NCBI GenBank assembly: GCA_902767225.1
Contig: CACXGN010000005.1
Span: 1 to 64,000 of the forward strand
Reading direction: 5' to 3'
DNA from: an uncultured Eubacteriales bacterium
GTDB taxonomy: Bacteria; Bacillota; Clostridia; Christensenellales; Borkfalkiaceae
DNA: 64,000 nt
The notes under the pieces were generated by a model. It made no database searches. It saw only the letters and a list, made by a program, of their open reading frames with translations, and had not been told where the DNA came from. Shown one piece after another: positions 37,055-45,604 of this stretch; the stretch's first letter is position 1; every line of letters begins with the position of its first letter. The translations under genes and the position numbers were made by a program.

Positions 37055-37866
37055 TGAAAGCACAAGAGAAAAAATTTTCAAAATACCACTATTTATATAC
37101 CCGAAAAATAAAGCGCGATAAAGCAATAACGGTTATATTGCAAGTTTTTATACTCGTATTATTTTTAGGACTTTGGGAACTTCTTGCCTATCTTAACGTT
37201 ATAGACTCTTTCGTAACGAGTTGCCCATCGAAAATCGTAAAAACGATAGGCGTTTTAATAACAGAAAACAATCTTTTCTACCATATGGGCATTACCCTAT
37301 ACGAAACGATTATGGGATTTTTAATAGCCGTTTTTTTGGGCTACGTTATCGCATTGATTCTATGGTGGTCTGAGCGGGCAAGAAAAGTTTTGGAACCTTA
37401 TATAGTAGTTTTAAACAGTCTCCCCAAAATCGCACTCGGACCTATAATTATAGTTTGGTTCGGAAGCGGCTCAAAAGCCATTATTTTTATGGCGATTTTG
37501 ATAGGGATTATAGTAGCCATAATCACTATGTTAAACGGTTTTTTGGCGACAGATAAAGAAAAAATATTACTACTTAAATCGATGGGCGCAAACAAGTTTC
37601 AAATTTTATCTAAACTTGTTGTTCCCGGTAGTTTTCCTACGTTTATCAGTATGCTTAAAATCAGCGTAGGTATGGCTTGGATAGGCTCTATTATGGGCGA
37701 ATACTTGGTTTCAAGGGCAGGGCTCGGATACCTTATAGTTTACGGCGGGCAGGTCTTTAAATTAGATCTTGTTATGGCGGCGACGGTAGTTTTATGTATG
37801 CTTGCAACAGTTATGTATCTGATAGTCGCAATGCTTGAAAAGTGTATTATTAAATATAAAAATTAA
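37054..37866 (+). CDS. ABC importer permease (SsuC/TauC type)
   Basis: 270 residues with about six membrane helices and the EAA-type coupling motif LLKSMGANKFQIL (about 172-184) that docks on the ATPase. It belongs to the BPD_transp_1 family of the sulfonate/nitrate/taurine group. The ATG overlaps the ATPase stop by one base (CTGATGAAAG), implying coupled translation. The operon ends at the terminator at 37871. Confidence 0.92.
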   Translation: MKAQEKKFSKYHYLYTRKIKRDKAITVILQVFILVLFLGLWELLAYLNVIDSFVTSCPSKIVKTIGVLITENNLFYHMGITLYETIMGFLIAVFLGYVIALILWWSERARKVLEPYIVVLNSLPKIALGPIIIVWFGSGSKAIIFMAILIGIIVAIITMLNGFLATDKEKILLLKSMGANKFQILSKLVVPGSFPTFISMLKISVGMAWIGSIMGEYLVSRAGLGYLIVYGGQVFKLDLVMAATVVLCMLATVMYLIVAMLEKCIIKYKN

Positions 37867-37870
37867 ACTA

Positions 37871-37902
37871 AAAAAAAGGAAGTCAGTTGACTTCCTTTTT
37901 AA
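37871..37902. terminator. Bidirectional terminator between the ABC operon and spoIVA
   Basis: AAAAAGGAAGTCA (37873-37885) pairs with TGACTTCCTTTTT (37888-37900) with a 2-nt centre, flanked by A and T runs. The convergent operons share it. Confidence 0.9.
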
Positions 37903-37904
37903 GT

Positions 37905-39383
37905 TTATAGCAGGATACACAAGACTCCGCCGCGATTTTCATTTACTATCCTTGTGATCGTTTTTCTCATCTTACCCTGTGCGTTTTTCGGCATATTGTT
38001 TATTTTTCCGTTTAAGTCGTCGCCAACCAAATCGTGCAAAGATTTTCCGAAAAAATTTGTTTCCCAAAGTTTATCGGGATTTTCTTCAAAATCTCCGATC
38101 AGACTGTTCACCATCTCTTCGCCTTGTTTTTCCGTTCCCACGATGGGCGATACTTCCGCCGCCACGTCCACTTTAATTATATGTAAAGTGGGTGCGGTCG
38201 CTTTTAATTTTATTCCGTAGTTCTTTCCTTGTTTTACGAGCATTGGCTCTTCAAGGTTCATTTCTTCTATTGATGGCGGAACGATCCCGTAGCCGTTTTC
38301 TTCGGCTTCGGATAGCGCAGACTTTATTTTTTCAAACTTACGTTTTGAGTCGGAGAAAGATTTTATATACCCCATAAGCGCGCATTCTCCGTCGATTTCT
38401 TCTCCGCATTCTGACGACAGCGCTTTATAAAACGTTTGCGGTTTTGCGGATACCTTATATTCCGAAATTCCTACGCCCGTTTTGAGCTCGATAAGGTCGA
38501 TTTTATTAAAATTCTCACTCTCGTTAAAACAGTCGCTAAGATTCATAAAATCGCGCATTTTGGTTACGCCTTTCGATTTTTCTTTCAGTTCGGAAAGTAT
38601 TTCGGAAACGTATTGATTTTCCGCCGGCAACACTTTAAGCCAGTCTGGAATATCAACGTTAAAAGATCTCATCGGGAATTCAAGCAATATTTTTTCCATT
38701 ATCTCGCCGATTTTATCCGTTTCCATAGTAAGCGCGTTTACGCAAACTACCGAAACGTCGTATTTCTGTTCCATATCTTCGGCAAGTTTTATTGTTTCGA
38801 CACTTTCGGGATTATTGCTATTTAAAACGATAACAAAAGGCTTTTTAAACGCTTTAAGTTCGTTTATTACCCTTTCTTCCGCGTTTATATAGTTACTGCG
38901 CGCGATTTCTCCGAAACTTCCGTCGGTGGTTACAACAATCCCTATCGTAGAATACTCTTCAATAACCTTTTTAGTACCTATTTCGGCAGCCTTTTCAAAA
39001 GGTATTTCGTCTTTATCCCACGGCGTTCTGACAAGTCTCGGCTTTCCGTCTTCTTCGTGACCGTTAACCCCGCTTACAAGATACCCGACGCAATCGATAA
39101 GTTTAACGTTTGCTGACGTTTTATTTTTAAATTTGACTTTAACGGCGTTTGCGGGAATAAACCGCGGCTGAGTAGTCATTATCGTCTTACCGTCGCCGGA
39201 TTGCGGCATCTCATCCGTAGTTATTTGTTTTTCTAATTTATTATTGATGTTAGGTATTACCATTTTATCTATAAATTTCGTGATAAAAGTGGACTTTCCC
39301 GTTCTTACCGGTCCGACAACTCCAACGAATATATCTCCGCCGGTTCTTTCCGCGATATCTTTATATATATCGTATTTTTCCAT
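37905..39383 (-). CDS. spoIVA: Stage IV sporulation protein A (spore coat morphogenetic ATPase)
   Basis: SpoIVA is the ATPase that polymerises on the forespore surface to form the base of the spore coat. The Walker A motif GPVRTGKST begins at residue 24 and the N-terminus MEKYDIYKDIAERTGGDI is highly characteristic. Starting at ATG 39383, with GGGAGG upstream, gives 492 residues, the length of the Bacillus subtilis protein; the frame to 39401 adds six unlikely residues. Its presence shows a spore-forming lineage. In Bacillus it sits near der and gpsA; here plsY lies between der and spoIVA. A mother-cell promoter may lie at 39411-39439. Confidence 0.96.
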   Translation of the reverse strand: MEKYDIYKDIAERTGGDIFVGVVGPVRTGKSTFITKFIDKMVIPNINNKLEKQITTDEMPQSGDGKTIMTTQPRFIPANAVKVKFKNKTSANVKLIDCVGYLVSGVNGHEEDGKPRLVRTPWDKDEIPFEKAAEIGTKKVIEEYSTIGIVVTTDGSFGEIARSNYINAEERVINELKAFKKPFVIVLNSNNPESVETIKLAEDMEQKYDVSVVCVNALTMETDKIGEIMEKILLEFPMRSFNVDIPDWLKVLPAENQYVSEILSELKEKSKGVTKMRDFMNLSDCFNESENFNKIDLIELKTGVGISEYKVSAKPQTFYKALSSECGEEIDGECALMGYIKSFSDSKRKFEKIKSALSEAEENGYGIVPPSIEEMNLEEPMLVKQGKNYGIKLKATAPTLHIIKVDVAAEVSPIVGTEKQGEEMVNSLIGDFEENPDKLWETNFFGKSLHDLVGDDLNGKINNMPKNAQGKMRKTITRIVNENRGGVLCILL

Positions 39384-39410
39384 AAAAAACCTCCCACACA
39401 TTACACAAGT

Positions 39411-39439
39411 AATATATGAGAGGTAAATTGAACTTATGA
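39411..39439 (-). promoter_or_regulatory. Candidate sigma-E-type promoter of spoIVA
   Basis: Minus strand: TCATAAG (39439-39433), 14-bp spacer, CATATATT (39418-39411), close to the sigma-E pattern (ATA-type -35 and CATAnnnT -10). It lies about 30 bp before the spoIVA start, and spoIVA is sigma-E dependent in Bacillus. The -35 is imperfect, and AT-rich DNA gives chance matches. Confidence 0.4.
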
Positions 39440-39455
39440 AAAAATTTCGATATTT

Positions 39456-40226
39456 TTATTTATTATTCTCTGTATTTTGTCTTTCGCGCTCCGCCGCTTT
39501 TTTTGCCTTCATCTTTATAACCATTTGCTTAATAGAAGTCGGATGCTCGTCACCTGATAACATGCGCTCGATATTCGACCTATGCGCAAACCAAGTGAAA
39601 AAACAAATTAAAAGGATTATCATATTAGTTACAACGCTATATATAATAGTCGTCGTATCCGCTGCCGAACCGTATGTTAAAAACAGCCTTATAAGTCCAG
39701 AAATAGCGGAAGGCGTTATCGCGATAAACGAGCCCATAGCCCCGAACTCCGTGATATAAATAAAAATGAGTGCGGCAACAAGCGCCATAAACACAACGAT
39801 AAACCATTGCCAGCCGTGAAGCGATTCGCATACTAAAAACACACCGATAGAAGACGCTATTCCCTTTCCGCCCTTAAAGTGCAAAAATGCAGGATAAATA
39901 TGCCCCATAACAGCGCAAAAACCGCAAAGGTAAATCGCAAAATCGTAGATATAAAAGCCGGACTCGGGAAACTTTCCCGCGTTCATAAACACCAAAAACG
40001 CGGTAAGAGACGGGATCACGCCTTTCATAATGTCTAACAAAAATACGAGAAGACCTATTTTTAAGCCGAAATTTCTGCTCATATTGAGCGTTCCCGGGTT
40101 TCCGCTTCCCATCTTTCTTATATCTTTTTTCTTTGATTTTGAAATCAATAATGCCCAGTTTACGTTGCCTAAACAGTAACTTAAAATCGGCAATATTATA
40201 AGCAAAACAATATATACGCTATTCAT
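39456..40226 (-). CDS. plsY: Glycerol-3-phosphate acyltransferase PlsY
   Basis: A polytopic membrane enzyme that acylates glycerol 3-phosphate from acyl-phosphate, the first step of phospholipid synthesis. The conserved GSGNPGTLNMSRNFG (about 41-55), the HFKGGKGIASSIG loop (about 115-127) and the third motif around ITEFGAMGS are present. At 256 residues it is longer than most PlsY (about 200), with a Lys/Arg-rich cytoplasmic tail of about 45 residues. The start overlaps the der stop by 8 bp. Confidence 0.93.
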   Translation of the reverse strand: MNSVYIVLLIILPILSYCLGNVNWALLISKSKKKDIRKMGSGNPGTLNMSRNFGLKIGLLVFLLDIMKGVIPSLTAFLVFMNAGKFPESGFYIYDFAIYLCGFCAVMGHIYPAFLHFKGGKGIASSIGVFLVCESLHGWQWFIVVFMALVAALIFIYITEFGAMGSFIAITPSAISGLIRLFLTYGSAADTTTIIYSVVTNMIILLICFFTWFAHRSNIERMLSGDEHPTSIKQMVIKMKAKKAAERERQNTENNK

Positions 40227-41532
40227 CTTCTTTTTCCCTTACGGATATTTTTATGGGCGTTCCCGAAAAATCATACGCACGCCTGATGGAATTTTCAATA
40301 TATCTTTTATAAGAAAAGTGCATTAACGCCGTTTCGTTTACAAACAGAACGAAGTTGGGCGGATAAACGGCAACTTGCGTTGCAAAGGAAACTTTAAGCC
40401 GCTTTCCGTTGACCGACGGCGGTTCGCTAACCCTAACGCAATCGAGAATAAGGTCGTTCAGTTGCCCCGTAGATATTCTTCTTCCCGCATTTTCGTAAAC
40501 TTCTATCGCAAGATCCAAAACTTTATCCGTTCTCTGTCCGGTTTTTGCCGAAACGAAGATCGTTTTAAGATAATCCATAAATTTAAGATCTTCTTTTATG
40601 CTTTGGTTGAATTTATTTACGGTGTTGGTATCTTTTTCTATAAGATCCCATTTATTTACGACGATAATAGAAGGTTTACCCTGTTCGTGAACGTAACCGC
40701 AAATTTTAACGTCTTGCTCGGTTATGCCCTTTTCTGCGTCGATAATAATTATACACACGTCGGCACGCCTGATCGCACCCAAAGCCCTTATAACGCTATA
40801 ATACTCTAAATCTTCGTTTACCGCTTTTTTCTTTCTTATTCCCGCGGTATCGATAAGCATGAAGTCTTTTTCTTTATAGGTAAAAGGCGTATCGATAACG
40901 TCACGCGTTGTTCCGGCAATATCAGAAACGATCGTTCTGTTATACCCCAAAATCCTATTGCAAAATGACGATTTACCGGCATTAGGCTTTCCCACGACGG
41001 CAAGTTTTAGATATTCTTTATCGTCATACCGTTCGATTTCGCCGAAGTGAGAAACCACTTCGTCAAGAAGGTCGCCTATTCCGATTCCGTGTTCTGCAGA
41101 TATGGCAAAGGGTTCGCCAAGCCCCAAACTGTAAAAATCATATAATACTTCTGGTGAATAATTATCTACTTTATTTACCGCAAGCACGATAGGTTTATTT
41201 GCTTTTCTGAGTTTTCTTGCAACTTCGTCGTCGTCGATCGTAAGCCCCGTTTTTGAATCTGTGAAAAATATTATTATGTCCGCGGTATCTATCGCTATCT
41301 CAACCTGATTTTTGATGTGATTCCACATCTCGTCGGAAGATTTAAGTTCCAAACCGCCGGTATCAACAAGCGTAAAAGCCCGTCCGCACCACTCTGCGTC
41401 GGCATAAAGACGGTCTCTCGTAACCCCGGGAACGTTTTCTACTATTGATAATTTTTTGCCTACGACCTTATTGAAAAAGGTTGATTTTCCGACGTTCGGT
41501 CTGCCTACGATCGCCACTAACGGTTTAGCCAC
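40219..41532 (-). CDS. der: Ribosome-associated GTPase Der (EngA)
   Basis: An essential 50S-assembly GTPase with two tandem G domains: GRPNVGKST at 10-18 with DTAGG-type switch and NKVD, and GKPNAGKSS about 184 with DTAGI, NKWD and SAK. The KH-like C-terminal domain follows (437 residues in all). The start is GTG at 41532 with AAGGAG upstream. It lies in the lspA-rluD-der-plsY-spoIVA run. Confidence 0.97.
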   Translation of the reverse strand: MAKPLVAIVGRPNVGKSTFFNKVVGKKLSIVENVPGVTRDRLYADAEWCGRAFTLVDTGGLELKSSDEMWNHIKNQVEIAIDTADIIIFFTDSKTGLTIDDDEVARKLRKANKPIVLAVNKVDNYSPEVLYDFYSLGLGEPFAISAEHGIGIGDLLDEVVSHFGEIERYDDKEYLKLAVVGKPNAGKSSFCNRILGYNRTIVSDIAGTTRDVIDTPFTYKEKDFMLIDTAGIRKKKAVNEDLEYYSVIRALGAIRRADVCIIIIDAEKGITEQDVKICGYVHEQGKPSIIVVNKWDLIEKDTNTVNKFNQSIKEDLKFMDYLKTIFVSAKTGQRTDKVLDLAIEVYENAGRRISTGQLNDLILDCVRVSEPPSVNGKRLKVSFATQVAVYPPNFVLFVNETALMHFSYKRYIENSIRRAYDFSGTPIKISVREKEDE

Positions 41533-41547
41533 TTTTTCTCCTTAGAT

Positions 41548-42450
41548 TCAATGTAATTTATTTAATATCTCGCTGAAATATTCGGGAATTTCAGCGTTAA
41601 ACGTGCATTTTTTACCTGTTCGCGGGTGGATAAATTCCAACGTTTTAGCGTGAAGAAGTTGCCCGTTTAATTTAAATTTTTCGTTTTTTATGCCGTATTC
41701 CGGATCGCCGACAATAGGGTGCCCGATATACTTTGCGTGAACTCTTATTTGGTGCGTTCTTCCCGTTTTAAGCGAAAATTCGCAAAGCGTATAATCTTTA
41801 TATCTTTTTAAAACTTTAACGTTCGTTATCGCTCTTCTGCCCGACGGCGTTACAGCCATTTTCTTTCTGTCTCTCGGGTTCCTGCCTAAAAAAGTTTCAA
41901 TCGTAAATTCGTCTTCTTTAATAACGCCGTTAAGTAGCGCAACGTATATTCTACGGCAGGTTTTATCTTCGAGTTGTTTTGAAATCGCCACGTGCGCCGC
42001 GTCGTTTTTGGCAACGACTAACAGCCCCGAAGTGTTTTTATCAATTCTATGAACTATTCCCGGTCTTATAACACCGTTTATTCCCGAAAGTTTATCTAAA
42101 TGGAATAAGAGCGCGTTTACAAGTGTTTTTCCGTTCGTTCCGCTGCCCGCGTGAACGACCATGCCTTGCGGCTTGTTTATAACCGCTATATCTTCGTCCT
42201 GATAGACGATATCTATCGGGATATCTTCGGGAACGGCATCAAGATTTTTCACTTCGGGAACGGATAATATAAGTTTATCGCCCGTTTTAAGAATTTTATT
42301 CGATTTAACTATTTTACCGTTTACCGAAAAACAACCTTCGTCACAAAGTTTTTTTACGTGAGATCTTGTGTATCCCGTCTTTTCGGATAAAAACACGTCA
42401 GCACGTTTAAGAGCGTTTTCGCTATCAATCAGAAACGACTTTTCTTCCAT
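41548..42450 (-). CDS. rluD: RluD-family pseudouridine synthase
   Basis: 300 residues. An N-terminal S4 RNA-binding domain (RADVFLSEKTGYTRSHVKKL) is followed by the pseudouridine synthase fold with the catalytic aspartate in GIVHRIDKNTSGLLVVAKN (about 131-149). It probably modifies helix 69 of 23S rRNA as RluD does; RluA/RluC-type targets cannot be excluded. It overlaps the lspA end by 26 bp. Confidence 0.94.
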   Translation of the reverse strand: MEEKSFLIDSENALKRADVFLSEKTGYTRSHVKKLCDEGCFSVNGKIVKSNKILKTGDKLILSVPEVKNLDAVPEDIPIDIVYQDEDIAVINKPQGMVVHAGSGTNGKTLVNALLFHLDKLSGINGVIRPGIVHRIDKNTSGLLVVAKNDAAHVAISKQLEDKTCRRIYVALLNGVIKEDEFTIETFLGRNPRDRKKMAVTPSGRRAITNVKVLKRYKDYTLCEFSLKTGRTHQIRVHAKYIGHPIVGDPEYGIKNEKFKLNGQLLHAKTLEFIHPRTGKKCTFNAEIPEYFSEILNKLH

Positions 42451-42997
42451 TTTTTCTACTCTTAAACAAAGCGTTATTATCTAAAAACAAATAATGAATA
42501 ATCACCATGATCACACCGACGCACATAAACGAATCGGCAAGATTGAATATCGGGAAGGAATAACTTCCGAAAATAAACGAAAGAAAATCTACAACGTAAT
42601 TATAGGCAAGCCTGTCGATAAAATTCCCTATCGTTCCCGAGATAACCAAGATAACGGCTACTTTTAAGAACCTATATCCCCTTTTTGAAACGTATAAATA
42701 ATATACATAAAACAAAACGAGAGCGACGGCTGTAAGGCACTTAAAGAATATCTGCCCCCAAACTTTATCTGATAAAAAACTCCAAGCCGCACCTGAATTT
42801 GTGGTATATGTAAAACTGAAAAAACCCTTTATAACCCACGTCGAGCCGCTCCAAGCGGTCTGCTCTTTTGCATACTTTAAATACGTTTTAGTGATTTGGT
42901 CGACCAAAATCAAAAATATGAGTAAAAAAATCGGAAAAACCTTTTTAAAAACAGTCGAAAAGGTTACTCTTCCGTCATTAAACCCAGTTCCTTGCAT
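42425..42997 (-). CDS. lspA: Lipoprotein signal peptidase
   Basis: The membrane aspartyl protease cleaves signal peptides of lipoproteins after diacylglyceryl transfer; substrates in this window include the lipoproteins at 35290 and 50764. Four hydrophobic segments and both catalytic-aspartate motifs, GNFIDRL and FNLADS, are present. At 190 residues it is longer than usual (about 160). The start at 42997 lies inside the preceding gene, with GGAGG four bases upstream, giving a 34-bp overlap; no other in-frame ATG precedes the first helix. Confidence 0.92.
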   Translation of the reverse strand: MQGTGFNDGRVTFSTVFKKVFPIFLLIFLILVDQITKTYLKYAKEQTAWSGSTWVIKGFFSFTYTTNSGAAWSFLSDKVWGQIFFKCLTAVALVLFYVYYLYVSKRGYRFLKVAVILVISGTIGNFIDRLAYNYVVDFLSFIFGSYSFPIFNLADSFMCVGVIMVIIHYLFLDNNALFKSRKNGRKVVSD

Positions 42998-43569
42998 ATA
43001 TCCTCCAACTTGATCTCTCCGGGGTTAAGCACGGCGTTTAGATCGAATCCGTTATCCGAAGTCGCCGCAACGTATTCGTTAATTTTACCCATAGGATCGA
43101 ATTTTTGATTTTTATCGTCGCCACTTTTTATACTTTGCGAAAGGCTTTTATTTAAGCCTTTAACAATCGTTTCGCCTTTTGCATTTGACGAAAGGTATTT
43201 ATTAAGTTTATTATATATTTCCGCACTTTTTTTGACTGTGCTATAATACGGATACTTTTCTTTAAGATAAGAAAAATACTCTCCCCAACTTTCCGCAAAA
43301 CTTTTAAGAGACTCTTTTTCAAGTTCGAATTTCTTTTCACCAAGCCGCTTTATATCCGCCGCTTTATCTTCTGCTGCCGAAAGAACGGATGATATTTTAT
43401 CTTCTTTGCTTTTTAAAAAGGAAAGTTCGGCGGTAAGTTTTTCATTTTCCGCCGTAAGTTCGGCTATCCTTTCTTTTTCCGCAAGGATCGCTGCCGAATA
43501 CTCTTCTTTTATTTCGCCGATCATCTTTTCAACTTCGGCTTTTTTATACTTTTTCTTATCTAACTCCAA
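42964..43569 (-). CDS. DivIVA-like coiled-coil protein
   Basis: 201 residues, Lys/Glu-rich, with heptad-like coiled coil at about 10-80 (IAELTAENEKLTAELSFLK) and a second helical stretch to about 125. It resembles the DivIVA/SepF-region coiled-coil proteins found beside lspA and rluD in Firmicutes, which mark poles or the division site, but the N-terminal membrane-binding motif of DivIVA is not clear, so function is open. The start codon is TTG at 43569 with GAGG six bases upstream. Confidence 0.65.
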   Translation of the reverse strand: MELDKKKYKKAEVEKMIGEIKEEYSAAILAEKERIAELTAENEKLTAELSFLKSKEDKISSVLSAAEDKAADIKRLGEKKFELEKESLKSFAESWGEYFSYLKEKYPYYSTVKKSAEIYNKLNKYLSSNAKGETIVKGLNKSLSQSIKSGDDKNQKFDPMGKINEYVAATSDNGFDLNAVLNPGEIKLEDICKELGLMTEE

Positions 43570-43570
43570 G

Positions 43571-45016
43571 TTAATCCTCGGTCTTTCTTATTTTAACAAG
43601 CATATCGCGTTTTAATTCGTAAAGTTTATCCGATAAATCCACTTTGAATAAGTGCGGACTGTCAAGGCGCTTATATTCGTCCCATAGCGAAGAAAGTTCC
43701 TCGTTCGCATGCTTTTTTATTTCGGCAAGAGTAGGTAAATTATAGACGAGTTTTCCGTCTTTAATTACGTCTATTTGCATAGTTTTAACTTCGTAATCGG
43801 TAAAGGTCGTCTTCTTCCATCTATCGGTCGGGTGAGTTATAACAAGCGGTTTTGAAGTATCTACTTTCTTTTCACTCCGTAAGCATATAACGTCCGCTTC
43901 CGCTTTTTTCGTTTTTCTGTCGTATACCCTATAAAAATTCTTAAAACCGGGGTTTGTGATCTTTGCTGCGTTATCCGAAATTTTGATTTTCGGGATCTCT
44001 TTACCGTCGTTAAAAACTGCGGAAAGCTTATAAACGCCACCGAGTGCCGGCATATCCGCGCTGGTTATCAAACGCGTTCCAACACCCCAAAAATCTATCT
44101 TTGCGCCTTGATTTTTAAGAGAGTTAATAGAATACTCGTCCAGATCCCCAGACGCGCAAATTTTAGCGTTTTTATATCCCGCCTCGTCAAGCATTGCCCT
44201 TGCCTTTTTACTTAAATACGCAAGGTCGCCGGAATCTAACCTGATACCTTTGGGACTATATCCTCTTTTTTCAAGTTCAGAAAACGCCTTGATAGCGTTA
44301 GGGATACCTTGTTTTATCGTGTCGTAAGTATCGACAAGCAAAAGGGCGTTATCGGGATAAATTTCCGCATATTTGATAAAAGCGGTATATTCGTCCTGAA
44401 AATTCATTACCCAACTGTGCGCATGTGTTCCGGAAACAGGAATATTGAACATTTTACCCGCAAGCACGTTTGACGTTGAATCGCACCCGCCTATAACCGC
44501 GGCGCGCGCGCCGTATATCCCCGCGTCGGGAGCCTGCGCCCTACGAAGACCGAATTCCATAATAACGTCTCCCTTTGCGGCGTGCTTGATTTTTGCAGCC
44601 TTAGTTGCGATAAGCGTTTGGAAGTTCAGCATATTTAAGATCGCGGTTTCTATAAGTTGCGCTTCTATTATGGGCGCTTTAACCGTCAAAATAGGTTCGC
44701 CCGGAAAAACAATCGTTCCTTCGGGAACAGCGTAAATATCGCCGGTAAAATGAAAATCTTTAAGATAATTCAAGAATCTTTCGGGAAAAACGTTCAACCC
44801 TTTAAGGTAAGATAATTCTTCTTCGCCGAATTTAAGATTTAAAACATAATCGACGACTTGTTCTAATCCGCAAGCAATAGAATAAGTTATCATGCCGTTC
44901 TGTCTGAAAAAAACGTCGAAAACGGCGATCTCGTTTTCCCTGTCGGTTTCAAGATAGCCGTTCATCATTGTAAGTTGATAAAAGTCGGTAAGTAATGTTA
45001 AGTTTCGTTTATCCAT
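43571..45016 (-). CDS. pncB: Nicotinate phosphoribosyltransferase
   Basis: It converts nicotinate and PRPP to nicotinate mononucleotide in NAD salvage. 481 residues, with LTDFYQLTMMNGYL at the N-terminus, the catalytic His region SGTHAHSWVMNF (about 210) and LDSGDLAYLSKKAR (about 265). A weak AAGGA precedes the ATG; it follows the membrane-protein gene by 2 bp. Confidence 0.95.
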   Translation of the reverse strand: MDKRNLTLLTDFYQLTMMNGYLETDRENEIAVFDVFFRQNGMITYSIACGLEQVVDYVLNLKFGEEELSYLKGLNVFPERFLNYLKDFHFTGDIYAVPEGTIVFPGEPILTVKAPIIEAQLIETAILNMLNFQTLIATKAAKIKHAAKGDVIMEFGLRRAQAPDAGIYGARAAVIGGCDSTSNVLAGKMFNIPVSGTHAHSWVMNFQDEYTAFIKYAEIYPDNALLLVDTYDTIKQGIPNAIKAFSELEKRGYSPKGIRLDSGDLAYLSKKARAMLDEAGYKNAKICASGDLDEYSINSLKNQGAKIDFWGVGTRLITSADMPALGGVYKLSAVFNDGKEIPKIKISDNAAKITNPGFKNFYRVYDRKTKKAEADVICLRSEKKVDTSKPLVITHPTDRWKKTTFTDYEVKTMQIDVIKDGKLVYNLPTLAEIKKHANEELSSLWDEYKRLDSPHLFKVDLSDKLYELKRDMLVKIRKTED

Positions 45017-45018
45017 TA

Positions 45019-45489
45019 TTAGTCCTTGAAAGATTTGATCTTTGGAAGTTCGGGTTTTTCCTCCGCAGCTTCTTTCGTTTCTTTTTCCGCCTTTCTCTGT
45101 TCGTAATTTTTATAATCGGGCGAATCGTTTAAAGCAATGCTTTCGGTTTTATTTCCAGCCGAAATATAACTGAATATCGCAACGATAAGATCGAAAACAA
45201 CCGCTATGATAAGACCTATCCACCAGAATTTGAACTGAACAAAAACGTAAATTATAGCAAGCGATAATAAAATAGCGGAAAGGAAGTAATACCATGGCGA
45301 TTTTTTAGTTATACCGAAAACGCACGCCATAATTCCGAAACATATCGCGTAAATAAATAGCATATTTAAAATCGGGTGCGTCATAAACGCAAAAGGCAAC
45401 GCATATTGCAAAATTAGAACAACTATTCCCGCAAGTAAAATCGCTATCGATAAAATAGCCACCGTCAATTGTTTTTTATTAACTTTCAT
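45019..45489 (-). CDS. Small polytopic membrane protein of unknown function
   Basis: 156 residues with four or five hydrophobic segments (about 8-30, 37-58, 66-86, 90-110) and a charged, Glu/Lys-rich cytoplasmic tail of about 40 residues. I do not recognise the family. It is the first gene of the pncB-lspA-der-spoIVA operon, with GGAGG and a sigma-A promoter directly upstream. Confidence 0.75.
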   Translation of the reverse strand: MKVNKKQLTVAILSIAILLAGIVVLILQYALPFAFMTHPILNMLFIYAICFGIMACVFGITKKSPWYYFLSAILLSLAIIYVFVQFKFWWIGLIIAVVFDLIVAIFSYISAGNKTESIALNDSPDYKNYEQRKAEKETKEAAEEKPELPKIKSFKD

Positions 45490-45508
45490 ATTGACCTCCG
45501 TTTTTTTG

Positions 45509-45537
45509 AGTATACCACAAATTTTATTAAAAGTAAA
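45509..45537 (-). promoter_or_regulatory. Sigma-A promoter of the pncB-spoIVA operon
   Basis: Minus strand: -35 TTTACT (45537-45532), 17-bp spacer, -10 TATACT (45514-45509). The leader is only about 13 nt long and contains CGGAGG. Confidence 0.65.
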
Positions 45538-45563
45538 TTAAAAATATTTTCTTATTTAAAAAC

Positions 45564-45588
45564 AAAAAAGGCCGTTAAGCCTTTTTTG
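45564..45588 (-). terminator. Terminator of the glmU/glmM operon
   Basis: Minus strand: AAAAAAGGC and GCCTTTTTT around a 6-nt loop, 17 bp past the glmM stop. Confidence 0.85.
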
Positions 45589-45604
45589 AATTTATTTCGG
45601 TTAA

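Noticed and set aside
37954-38825. Open frames on the plus strand across spoIVA
   Set aside because: Antisense shadows of spoIVA, with no motif, promoter or ribosome site of their own.
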